Assembly (NCBI GenBank): GCA_013140805.1
Contig: JABFRW010000201.1
Coordinates: 1-39,903, forward strand
Direction of reading: 5' to 3'
From: Candidatus Eisenbacteria bacterium
Lineage (GTDB): Bacteria > Eisenbacteria > RBG-16-71-46
Length of the DNA stretch: 39,903 bases
Below are positions 8,801 through 16,020 of the stretch, piece after piece; the first letter of the stretch is position 1, and each line of letters starts with the position of its first letter. Under the pieces are notes generated by a model, which saw only the letters and a program-made list of their open reading frames with translations, had not been told where the DNA came from and did not search any database. The position numbers and the translations under genes were made by a program.

Positions 8801-10167
8801 TCGACCCGACGACACCGCACGCCGCCGAAGCTCCGCCGTCCATCGCGTCGCCAGACGGGATGCCGCATGCCGAGCACGCCGCCGAGGGGCCGGGTATCCA
8901 TTCGGCGAACTTCCGCTTCCCGCCCGGGTTCCTGTGGGGCGCCGCGACCTCGTCGCACCAGGTCGAGGGCGGCAACACCAACAGCGACTGGTGGGCGTGG
9001 GAGCAGTCGGGCCGCGTGAAAGAGCCGTCGGGCGCCGCCGCCGATCACTTCAATCGCTATGGCGCCGACTTCGATCTCGCCCGCTCGCTGAACCACAACG
9101 CCTACCGCTTCTCGCTCGAGTGGAGCCGCATCGAGCCGCGCGAAGGCGAGTTCAGCGCCGAGGGGATCGCGCACTACCGGCAGAAGCTCGAGGCGCTGAA
9201 GGCGCGCGGGATGGAGCCGGTGCTCACGATCTACCACTACACGCTGCCGCAGTGGCTCGCCGAGAAGGGCGGCTGGGAGAACCCCGAGATCGAGAACTAC
9301 TTCGAGCGCTTCGTCGTGCGCGTCGCGAAGGAGTACGGCGATCTCGTGCGCTGGTGGCTGACGTTCAACGAGCCGGTGGTGCAGGCGTTCAAGGGCTGGA
9401 TCCTCGGCCAGTGGCCGCCCGGCAAGATGAAGGATTTCCCGACGGCGCTGCAGGTCGTCCGCCGCATGCTGCGCGCGCACGTGAAGGCCTACCACGCGAT
9501 CCACGAAGCGCGGCCCGATGCGATGGTCAGTGTGGCCAAGCACGCGCTGGCGCTGACGCCCTGTAATCCGAAGAACCGGCTGGACCGGCTGTCGGTGTGG
9601 GCGCGCACCTACCTCTTCAACCACCTGTTCCTCGATGCGCTCCACACCGGCGCGCTGCGGGTGCCCGGGCTGTTCTGGGAGAACCTGCCGCACAAGCGCA
9701 CGCTCGATTTCATCGGGCTCAACTACTACACGCGGGACTTCGTGCGGAACACCGGGCTCTCGCTGCCGGGCCTCGTCGGCGACATCTGCACGCTCGAACA
9801 CCACCAGAAGATCGGGAAGCGGAACGACCTCGGCTGGGAGATTTACCCGGAGGGTCTCGCGCACTTCCTGCGCACGTACTCACGCTACCAGCTGCCGATC
9901 CTCATCACCGAGAACGGGCTGCCGGTCGACAAGGACGAGGATCGCTGGACGTTCATCTTTCTGCACCTCTGGCAGGTGGCGCGTGCCCTCGACGAGGGCA
10001 TCAACGTCATCGGCTACCTCCACTGGTCGTTGCTCGACAACTACGAGTGGGCCGACGGCTTCAAGGCTCGCTTCGGGCTCATCGAAGTCGACTACGCGAC
10101 GCAGAAGCGCACGGTCCGCGAGAGCGCGAAGCGCCTCGCGAGCATCATCGAACGCAACGAGCTGTAG
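8797..10167 (+). CDS. GH1 family beta-glucosidase
   Basis: 456 aa, GTG start with AGGAGGT at 8784-8790, overlapping ndh by 4 bases. GH1 signatures: FLWGAATSSHQVEG near the N-terminus, acid/base glutamate in TFNEP (E192), LNYYTRDFV, nucleophile in ITENG (E372), and HWSLLDNYEWADGF/RFGL at the C-terminus, which bind the glycone. It should cleave beta-glucosides to free glucose. About the usual GH1 length. There is no signal peptide; the first about 40 residues are an alanine/proline-rich extension. Coupling to NDH-2 is unusual. Confidence 0.93.
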   Translation: MIDPTTPHAAEAPPSIASPDGMPHAEHAAEGPGIHSANFRFPPGFLWGAATSSHQVEGGNTNSDWWAWEQSGRVKEPSGAAADHFNRYGADFDLARSLNHNAYRFSLEWSRIEPREGEFSAEGIAHYRQKLEALKARGMEPVLTIYHYTLPQWLAEKGGWENPEIENYFERFVVRVAKEYGDLVRWWLTFNEPVVQAFKGWILGQWPPGKMKDFPTALQVVRRMLRAHVKAYHAIHEARPDAMVSVAKHALALTPCNPKNRLDRLSVWARTYLFNHLFLDALHTGALRVPGLFWENLPHKRTLDFIGLNYYTRDFVRNTGLSLPGLVGDICTLEHHQKIGKRNDLGWEIYPEGLAHFLRTYSRYQLPILITENGLPVDKDEDRWTFIFLHLWQVARALDEGINVIGYLHWSLLDNYEWADGFKARFGLIEVDYATQKRTVRESAKRLASIIERNEL

Positions 10168-10169
10168 CC

Positions 10170-10200
10170 GGGAACCTTCTCGGGGTTCGATTCCTTCTAA
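10170..10200 (+). promoter_or_regulatory. ECF-type promoter motif, site 2 (DM13/HbpS/cupin/SMP-30 operon)
   Basis: GGGAAC at 10170-10175 and TTCTAA at 10195-10200, again 19 bases from GGGAAC to TTC. It begins three bases after the GH1 stop codon and 97 bases before the next start. Of the six sites, this one is closest to the classical sigma-E pattern (GGAAC...TCTAA). Confidence 0.65.
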
Positions 10201-10266
10201 CGGTGAAGCCGACAAAACCGCGCTCGGCTCCGGCCGGGCGCTTCACCACCACGAAGGAGGTTCGCG

Positions 10267-10605
10267 ATGGAATCCGTCATGACCAACCCGATAGGGATGA
10301 TGAGCACCACGTTCAACGGCCCCGAAGTGAAGGGCGGCAGCATCATCGCGATGCGCAGCCGCGAGGGCATCACGCTCTCGCTGTCCGACGACTTCATGAT
10401 TCCGGGCGCGCCCGCGCCGCACTGGCAGGTCGTCGATGCCGCCGGCAACGCCTACCTGCTGCAGCGGCTCCAGGTCGTCAACGACCGCGTGAACCGCACG
10501 ATCACCGTGCCCGCCTACGTCCGCCAGGTCTCGAGCGTCCGCATCTACTGCGCGTTCGCTGAAGTCGTCCTCGGCGAAGTGACGTTCTCGTCCCCGGTCA
10601 TGTAA
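10267..10605 (+). CDS. Short DM13-like protein
   Basis: 112 aa with GAAGGAGG at 10254-10261. It has no signal peptide. The pattern APAPHWQVVDAAGNAYLLQRL ... RTITVPAYVRQVSSVRIYCAF ... LGEVTF follows the DM13 fold seen in the 22614 gene (GPDVHVYLV ... YRAVTIWCARF ... FGTA), including the near-C-terminal cysteine. DM13 domains are proposed redox or electron-transfer modules with a conserved Cys. The match is by eye and distant. It heads an operon with the next three genes. Confidence 0.55.
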   Translation: MESVMTNPIGMMSTTFNGPEVKGGSIIAMRSREGITLSLSDDFMIPGAPAPHWQVVDAAGNAYLLQRLQVVNDRVNRTITVPAYVRQVSSVRIYCAFAEVVLGEVTFSSPVM

Positions 10606-10666
10606 TCCCCGCCGCGACGCCCGCCGGCCGCCGGCGGGCGCGCGGCTCTCTTTCGAGGAGACTCCC

Positions 10667-11161
10667 GTGAAGACCGCTACCCGCATGCTGCTCGTCGCCG
10701 CGCTCGGCCTCATGGCCGCCCTGCCGGCTTCGGCCCAGACCACCACCAAGAAGATCCTGACTCTCGAAGGCGCCAGGTCGGTCGCCGCTTCCGCCGAAGC
10801 GGAAGCCCGGCGTGTCAACGCCGGCGGCGCGATCGCGATCGTCGACGACGGCGGCCAGCTGCTGCTGCTCGTGCGCCTCGACAACACGTTCCCCGCGGCA
10901 GCGGCCGTGGCCGCCGAGAAGGCGCGCACCGCGGCGCAGTTCCGCCGCCCGACCCAGGTGTTCGAAGACGCGATCAAGGGCGGCCGGCTGTCGCTTCTCG
11001 GCGTGTCGGTGATCACACCCCTGCAGGGCGGAGTGCCGATCATGGTCGACGGCGAGCTGGTGGGCGCGATCGGGGTCAGCGGCGCGATGAGCGCCCAGCA
11101 GGACACCGACATCGCCAACGTCGCGGCGGTCGCGCTGCAGAAGATGAGCGTGAAGCCATGA
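10667..11161 (+). CDS. Exported HbpS/GlcG-like (DUF336) protein
   Basis: 164 aa with signal peptide 1-23 (LLVAALGLMAALPASA). The mature domain matches the HbpS/GlcG family: LTLEGARSVAASAEAEA, GGAIAIVDDGGQLLLLVRLD, EKARTAAQF and GGVPIMVDGELVGAIGVSG. HbpS binds haem and acts in redox sensing; other members are cofactor-binding domains beside glycolate or alcohol oxidation genes. An exported role near sugar-oxidising enzymes fits. The SD is GAGGAGA; the gene overlaps the cupin gene by four bases (ATGA). Confidence 0.83.
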   Translation: MKTATRMLLVAALGLMAALPASAQTTTKKILTLEGARSVAASAEAEARRVNAGGAIAIVDDGGQLLLLVRLDNTFPAAAAVAAEKARTAAQFRRPTQVFEDAIKGGRLSLLGVSVITPLQGGVPIMVDGELVGAIGVSGAMSAQQDTDIANVAAVALQKMSVKP

Positions 11162-11688
11162 GCGCGCGCACTCCTTCGTCGCTGCGGGTGCTCGCCGGCG
11201 CGCTGGCCCTCGCGATCGCCTCGGCCTGCGCGGTGCCGGTCGGCCATGCCGAAGTGCCGGATGCTTACTCGGGCAAGGAAGCGGAAGCCGTCCCGGCGGC
11301 AGTCGCCGCGCCGGTCCACTACTACCGCGCCGAGAACGTCACCAAGTCGTTCGCGGCCGGCGCCGTTCTCTTCGACGACCACACCAACTACATGATCCAC
11401 ACCAGCCGCCGCGAGAAACCGGGGCTGGCCGAAGTCCACACCACCGACACCGACCTGATCCACGTGCTCGAGGGCAGCGCGACATTCGTCACCGGTGGCC
11501 GAGCGATCGACCTCAAGAACACCGGCAAGGACGAGTGGCGCGGCACCGCGATCGAAGGCGGCGAAACCCGCGTGCTCGCTGCCGGCGACGTGATCATCGT
11601 GCCCGCCGGCGTGCCCCACTGGTTCAAGGACGTGCGCGGCCCGGTGCGCTACTACACCGTGAAGGTTCGCAACGAAGGAGCCCGGTGA
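11158..11688 (+). CDS. Exported cupin-domain protein
   Basis: 176 aa with an N-terminal signal sequence (about 1-31, LAGALALAIASACAVPVGHA; a lipoprotein form ending at the Cys is possible). The cupin core is clear: EVHTTDTDLIHVLEGSATFV for the first motif and AAGDVIIVPAGVPHWF for the second, with His/Glu-type metal ligands. Similar small exported cupins are of unknown function. It overlaps both neighbours (ATGA and TGATG), so the operon is translationally coupled. Confidence 0.82.
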   Translation: MSARTPSSLRVLAGALALAIASACAVPVGHAEVPDAYSGKEAEAVPAAVAAPVHYYRAENVTKSFAAGAVLFDDHTNYMIHTSRREKPGLAEVHTTDTDLIHVLEGSATFVTGGRAIDLKNTGKDEWRGTAIEGGETRVLAAGDVIIVPAGVPHWFKDVRGPVRYYTVKVRNEGAR

Positions 11689-13319
11689 TGCGCACGCTTC
11701 GACTGTTGTGCTCAGCGGCACTGTTCGCCGCGCTGTTCGCCGTGTCGGCGCGGGCCCAGGCGCCGGCCGGCACGCCCGACGCGACGCTCGACCTCGCGAC
11801 GCGCGAGGGCGTCGCGACGGTGCGCGGCGCATGGAGGACCAGCGAGACGAAGATCTCGGAGATCGACTTCCGCAGCGTCGGCGCCGATCTCAAGGCTTCG
11901 GGCCCGGCGAACCGCACCTTCGACTTCGCGCCGCACGCCGAAGGCGTGGCGTTCGACGATTCGCAGTGGGAGACGATCGACCCCACGACGCTCGGTGCGC
12001 GTCGCTCGACCGGCAAGCTGTGCTTCAACTGGTATCGCTTGAGCGTCACGGTGCCCACGAAGGTCGGCACCTTCGATCCGACCGGCGCGACGCTGGTGTT
12101 CGAGACGGTCGTCGACGACTACGCCGAGGTGTGGGTGGACGGCGTGCTGGCGCGCTCGCTCGGCCAGACCGGCGGGAGCGTGGTGGCCGGCTGGAACGTG
12201 CCGAACCGCCTCGTGATCGGCCGTGACGTGAAGCCCGGGCAGAAGATCCAGCTCGCGGTCTTCGGAATCAACGGACCGATCTCGGCGGTGCCCGAGAACT
12301 ACATCTGGGTGCGCTCGGCGCGCCTGGACTTCTACCGGCCAGACCGGGACGCGCTCAAGTTCCCCGCAGTCGCCGCCGACCTGGTGCGCAAGGACGCGGC
12401 GATCGACGGGCTGTTCGCTCGCGATGCGCGCGTCGAAAAACTTGCCGACGGTTTCCAGTTCGCCGAGGGCCCGGTGTGGGCGCGCGACGGCTCGCTGCTG
12501 TTCAGCGACCCCAACACCAACGTAATCTACCGCTGGTCGCCCGATGGCAAGGCCACCGTGTTCCGCACCAAGAGCGGTTACGACGGCGCCGATGTCGGCC
12601 GGCTGCACCAGCCCGGATCGAACGGGCTCGCGTTCGACCCCGAAGGCCGGCTCACGAGCTGCGAGCACGGCAATCGGCGGGTCACGCGGCTCGAGAAGGA
12701 CGGCAAGCTCACCGTGCTCGCCGATCGCTACGAGGGCAAGCGGCTCAACAGCCCCAACGACCTGGTCTATCGCTCCGACGGCGCGCTCTATTTCACCGAC
12801 CCGCCGTTCGGGTTGCCGAAGGCGCACGACGATCCGGCGCGCGAGGTGCCCTACACCGGGGTGTACTGCTGGCGCGACGGGCAGCTGAAGCTGGTGAGCA
12901 ACGACCTCACCGGCCCCAATGGCCTCGCGTTTTCGCCCGACGAGCGCTGGTTCTACGTGACCAACTGGGACACGCGGAAGAAGATCATCATGCGCTACGA
13001 AGTGCAGCGCGATGGCTCGCTCAAGAACGGCCGCGAGTTCTTCAGCATGAACGGGGCGCCGGGTGAGGAAGCGCTCGACGGCTTGAAGATCGACCAGCGC
13101 GGCAACCTCTACGCGTCGGGCCCGGGCGGCGTGTGGATCATCTCGCCTGCCGGCAAGCACCTCGGCACGCTGCGCGCGCCCGAGCTGCCGGCCAACCTGG
13201 CGTGGGGCGATGCCGACGGGCGCGGCCTCTACATGACCGCGCGCAGCGGGCTGTACCGCGTGCGGCTGGAAGTGGCGGGGGCCACGGCCACGCGTCAACT
13301 CGTGGGGGAACACCGCTGA
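11688..13319 (+). CDS. Exported SMP-30/gluconolactonase family protein with N-terminal jelly-roll
   Basis: 543 aa; the ATG overlaps the cupin stop. Signal peptide 1-23. The first half, about residues 40-220, looks like a galactose-binding/jelly-roll domain (DDSQWETIDP, FNWYRLSVTVP, VDDYAEVWVDGVLARS). The second half, about 245-540, is a six-bladed SMP-30/LRE propeller: FAEGPVWARDGSLLFSDP, GSNGLAFDPEGRL, RLNSPNDLVYRSDGALYFTDPP, GPNGLAFSPDE, ALDGLKIDQRGNLYASGPGG. The Glu, Asn and Asp metal ligands of lactonases are present. Gluconolactone hydrolysis would complete glucose oxidation by dehydrogenases encoded in the same region. Confidence 0.9.
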   Translation: MRTLRLLCSAALFAALFAVSARAQAPAGTPDATLDLATREGVATVRGAWRTSETKISEIDFRSVGADLKASGPANRTFDFAPHAEGVAFDDSQWETIDPTTLGARRSTGKLCFNWYRLSVTVPTKVGTFDPTGATLVFETVVDDYAEVWVDGVLARSLGQTGGSVVAGWNVPNRLVIGRDVKPGQKIQLAVFGINGPISAVPENYIWVRSARLDFYRPDRDALKFPAVAADLVRKDAAIDGLFARDARVEKLADGFQFAEGPVWARDGSLLFSDPNTNVIYRWSPDGKATVFRTKSGYDGADVGRLHQPGSNGLAFDPEGRLTSCEHGNRRVTRLEKDGKLTVLADRYEGKRLNSPNDLVYRSDGALYFTDPPFGLPKAHDDPAREVPYTGVYCWRDGQLKLVSNDLTGPNGLAFSPDERWFYVTNWDTRKKIIMRYEVQRDGSLKNGREFFSMNGAPGEEALDGLKIDQRGNLYASGPGGVWIISPAGKHLGTLRAPELPANLAWGDADGRGLYMTARSGLYRVRLEVAGATATRQLVGEHR

Positions 13320-13378
13320 CGGCGGGGGCGGGCGCTCGTGCGGATTCGCGGTAGGGGCTCTGCTATCCTCCGCGCCCC

Positions 13379-13981
13379 ATGAGCGCCACGACCCCCGCAT
13401 CGGCTGCGCCCTCGTTCGAGTCGCTGATCGAGCCCCTGCTCGATTCGGCCTTCGGCGCCGCCTACCACATGTCGCGCAACCACGCGGATGCGCAGGACAT
13501 CGTGCAAGAGGCGGCGTACAACGCGTGCCGCTCATTCCACCAGTTCCAGCCGGGCACCAACTTCAAGGCGTGGTTCTTCCGCATCCTCACCAACTGCTTC
13601 CTCTACCGGTACCGGCGGAAGAAGCGCGGGCCCGAGATCGTGGATCTCGAGGATGCGTCCGAGTTGTACATGTTCGTTTCGGCGGCGGGGTCGGGGCAGC
13701 TCGGACCCGATGACGACCCGGCTGGCCTCGTGCTCAGCAAGATCTCGACGGAACACGTGAACAGCGCGATCGAATCGTTGCCGGTCGAGTTCCGGGTGGT
13801 GGCGAGCCTCTACTTCATGCAGGAGTTCGCCTACCAGGAGATCGCCGAGATCCTCGATTGCCCGGTGGGAACGGTGCGCTCGCGCCTGCACCGCGCGCGC
13901 CGCATGCTGCAGAAGTCGCTCTGGAATCTCGCGCAGGAACACGGCGTGCGCACGAACGAAGCGGAGGGGAACCCCGAATGA
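13379..13981 (+). CDS. ECF RNA polymerase sigma factor (SigR/RpoE-like)
   Basis: 200 aa. Region 2 is at about residues 18-80 (AYHMSRNHADAQDIVQEA, FKAWFFRILTNCFL, RYRRKKR); region 4 at about 130-190 (LPVEFRVVASLYFMQEFAYQEIAEIL, PVGTVRSRLHRARRML). It resembles SigR-type factors paired with zinc anti-sigmas. The ATG has no SD and a TATCCT hexamer lies about 10 bases before it, so the transcript may be near-leaderless. It overlaps the anti-sigma gene by 4 bases. It is the best local candidate to recognise the GGGAAC-N19-TTC promoters, though its own upstream region lacks that motif. Confidence 0.93.
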   Translation: MSATTPASAAPSFESLIEPLLDSAFGAAYHMSRNHADAQDIVQEAAYNACRSFHQFQPGTNFKAWFFRILTNCFLYRYRRKKRGPEIVDLEDASELYMFVSAAGSGQLGPDDDPAGLVLSKISTEHVNSAIESLPVEFRVVASLYFMQEFAYQEIAEILDCPVGTVRSRLHRARRMLQKSLWNLAQEHGVRTNEAEGNPE

Positions 13982-14241
13982 CCCCGGCGAATCGTCTGAC
14001 CTGCGAAGAGATCTTCCGGCGTCTGGACGATTACCTCGATCGCGAACTCAGCGCCGACGAGATGCGGCTGGTGAAGGAGCATCTCGAAACGTGCGCTCAA
14101 TGCACGCGCGAACACGCGTTCGATCGCCGGATGCTCGACGACGTGCGCGAGAAGCTCCAGCGCATCGAGGCGCCCGCCGACCTGCGCAGCCGCATCGCGA
14201 GCGCGATCGCCAAGGCGAAGCTCGAGGGGCCGGCCAGCTAG
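13978..14241 (+). CDS. Zinc-binding anti-sigma factor (ZAS/RsrA-like)
   Basis: 87 aa, starting at the ATG inside ATGA and overlapping the sigma stop. The ZAS motif is complete: Cys8, then H-x3-C-x2-C in HLETCAQC. In RsrA this motif binds zinc and releases the sigma factor on thiol oxidation. The helix DYLDRELSADEMRLVKEH and the C-terminal tail match the family. It should hold the upstream sigma factor inactive. Confidence 0.9.
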   Translation: MTPANRLTCEEIFRRLDDYLDRELSADEMRLVKEHLETCAQCTREHAFDRRMLDDVREKLQRIEAPADLRSRIASAIAKAKLEGPAS

Positions 14242-14249
14242 ACTCCGGT

Positions 14250-14279
14250 TGAGAACTTCGCGCTTGCGAGAAGTTCTCA
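14250..14279. terminator. Hairpin between the convergent anti-sigma and pentapeptide genes
   Basis: TGAGAACTT (14250-14258) pairs with AAGTTCTCA (14271-14279), with possible further pairing in the loop. It lies 8 bases after the anti-sigma stop. No strong T-tract follows, so the terminator function is moderate. Confidence 0.5.
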
Positions 14280-14303
14280 GGCAGCGCGGCACTGCCACGG
14301 TTG

Positions 14304-15098
14304 TCAGTGGGCCGCGAGTTCTTCCTCGCGCACTCCCGCCGCCAGCAGGAACTCCTTCGGCAGCTTCCGGGCGCCGGCGCGCAGCGTCTCCAGGTCGATG
14401 AAGCTCACGCGGTGATGTTCGATCGTGTCGAGGCCGATCGCCTCGGCGAGGCCGGCGAGGCCGGCGAGCTGTGTTCCGGAGAACATCGCGCGCGTGAAGT
14501 CGGCGCCGGCGAGCTGCGTGCGAATGAGGCTCGCGAGGGTGAAGTCGGCCTGGCAGAGCCGGGCATCGCGAAGGTCGGCGGCGGTGAAGCGCGCACCGGC
14601 CAGCATCGCGAACTCGAGCCGCGCGGCGCGCAGGTTGGCGAAGTCAAAGCGCGCATCGCGGGCGTCGACGCCGGTCAAGTCGGCCTCGGGGAACGCGGCG
14701 CGATTGAAGTCGCCGCCTCGCAGGTTGGCTTCCACCAGTTTCGTGCCGGCGAAGTTCGACCACTGGTAGATGCCGTGCTCGAGACGCGCGCTGCGCAGGT
14801 CGGCGCCGACCAGCTGGGTCGCGAGGATCCGCGAGTCGGTCAGCACGGCGCGCCGCAGGTTCGCGCCGGTCAGGTTGGCGGCGCAGAACTCGACGGCGTT
14901 CATCGTGCAGCCTTCGAAGTTCGCGCCCGAGCAGTCCGAGTTGGAGAGCGTGGTGCCGCGGAGGTCGCAGCCGCGCAGGTCGGCGCCCGCGAGGTCGGCG
15001 TAGTCGAGGTGGAGCGAGCGGAAGGACTGGCCGCGGAAGTTGGCGGCGTCGCTGCTGAACAGCACGGCGCCGTTTTCGCGGTGGCGGATCTCGGGCAT
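14304..15098 (-). CDS. Pentapeptide-repeat protein
   Basis: 264 aa. From about residue 15 to 205 the protein is a run of A(D/N)LXX pentapeptides (ADLAGADLRGCDLRG, ANLTGANLRRAVL, ADFTRAMFSGTQL), which form a right-handed quadrilateral beta-helix. A short non-repeat C-terminus (about 215-264) ends in LAAGVREEELAAH. Some family members mimic DNA and protect gyrase (Qnr/MfpA), but most have no known role. It lacks a signal peptide. It is transcribed against the two flanking anti-sigma genes. Confidence 0.88.
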   Translation of the reverse strand: MPEIRHRENGAVLFSSDAANFRGQSFRSLHLDYADLAGADLRGCDLRGTTLSNSDCSGANFEGCTMNAVEFCAANLTGANLRRAVLTDSRILATQLVGADLRSARLEHGIYQWSNFAGTKLVEANLRGGDFNRAAFPEADLTGVDARDARFDFANLRAARLEFAMLAGARFTAADLRDARLCQADFTLASLIRTQLAGADFTRAMFSGTQLAGLAGLAEAIGLDTIEHHRVSFIDLETLRAGARKLPKEFLLAAGVREEELAAH

Positions 15099-15244
15099 GC
15101 GGCACCTCGGGGCGGGAGTGCGGCAAAAGAAAGAGCGGGGCTCGAACCGGGGGATTCTCAGGCCTCGTCCTGTTGGAATTCAAGGACTTAGCGGGGGCAC
15201 CGCCCGCAAGCACGGCGGCGCGGAGCCGCCGGGTCGCGCGGCCC

Positions 15245-15275
15245 GGGAACCTTTTGAACGACTCGGGCCTTCCCA
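15245..15275 (+). promoter_or_regulatory. ECF-type promoter motif, site 3 (second anti-sigma)
   Basis: GGGAAC at 15245-15250 and TTCCCA at 15270-15275, spacing 19. It lies 45 bases upstream of the second anti-sigma start, suggesting negative feedback if the motif is recognised by a sigma factor this protein restrains. Confidence 0.65.
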
Positions 15276-15314
15276 ACGCGGATACGACTACCCGGCCCGC
15301 CCTTGGAGGAGCAG

Positions 15315-15575
15315 TTGGAGACACCCGATGCCTACGGCTGCCGCGAAGCCTTCAGCCGCATCCACGACTACGTCGACCGGGAACTCACGGTCGAGGAGAT
15401 TCGCCTCGTTCAGGAGCATCTCGAGGTCTGCGCGGGCTGTGCGCGCGAATTCAAGTTCGAAGCCCAGCTGCTGGATGACGTACGCGACAAGCTGCAGCGC
15501 GTGACGGCTCCGGCCGACGTGAAGGCGCGCGTCCTTTCGTCGCTGCGCGGCACGCCACCACCGCCCAAGAGCTGA
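15315..15575 (+). CDS. Second ZAS/RsrA-like anti-sigma factor, without an adjacent sigma gene
   Basis: About 86 aa from the TTG at 15315, chosen because GGAGGA sits at 15305-15310; a TTG at 15303 overlaps that SD. It is a clear paralogue of the 13978 product: DYVDRELTVEEIRLVQEHLEVCAGC against DYLDRELSADEMRLVKEHLETCAQC, with matching DDVR(D/E)KLQR tails. The ZAS cysteines and histidine are present (upstream Cys in YGCREA, then H-x3-C-x2-C). It may bind the same sigma factor or a distant one. Confidence 0.85.
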   Translation: METPDAYGCREAFSRIHDYVDRELTVEEIRLVQEHLEVCAGCAREFKFEAQLLDDVRDKLQRVTAPADVKARVLSSLRGTPPPPKS

Positions 15576-15691
15576 ACCTCGGCGCGGGGAAGCCTTCGTT
15601 AGGCATCGCGCCCCAACTTGCCGGCGCCACACGCCCTGGATTCCCCTGGCGGGGTCGCGCCCCGGCTTCCCGACCGCTGCTCACGACGCCC

Positions 15692-15722
15692 GGGAACTTC
15701 GCCCCACCTCCTCGCATTCACA
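15692..15722 (+). promoter_or_regulatory. ECF-type promoter motif, site 4 (glucosidase operon)
   Basis: GGGAAC at 15692-15697 and TTCACA at 15717-15722, spacing 19. It is 81 bases upstream of the small cysteine-rich gene that heads the GH63/GH133/aquaporin operon. Confidence 0.6.
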
Positions 15723-15797
15723 CCCTCGTCTGGCGCAAAGCGCGTCACCCGAAAAGAACTCGAAGCCGCGAGGCGCGGGAGCAAGGAGGGCAGTGAC

Positions 15798-16019
15798 ATG
15801 GTGTGGGCCACCGGAGTGATATGGGAATCGTCCGACGCCGTTGAGGACGCCGCTCGCCGCATTCGCAAAGACTTCACTCCGTCCGCGGCGCTCGTGCCGG
15901 TTCGCGCGACCGTCCCGGCCTGCGGCTGCGCTGGTCAGTGTCACTGCGCCACGCTGGTTCCGGCGCTGCTCCATCGCCAGATCGAACTCGAGTGCGAGTT
16001 CTATCGGGACATTCACTGA
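15798..16019 (+). CDS. Small cysteine-rich protein, unknown function
   Basis: 73 aa from the ATG at 15798, with AAGGAGG at 15783-15789. It ends one base before the glucosidase ATG. The centre carries C-x-C-x3-C-x-C (CGCAGQCHC), a compact metal-binding or redox arrangement; a further Cys follows near the C-terminus (ELECEF). It has no signal peptide. I recognise no family. Its position after an ECF-type promoter and beside a zinc anti-sigma suggests a thiol or metal role, by inference only. Confidence 0.65.
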   Translation: MVWATGVIWESSDAVEDAARRIRKDFTPSAALVPVRATVPACGCAGQCHCATLVPALLHRQIELECEFYRDIH

Positions 16020-16020
16020 G

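Noticed and set aside
13867-13995. Two GGGAAC occurrences in the sigma factor gene
   Set aside because: Neither has TTC at +25 and both are coding sequence.
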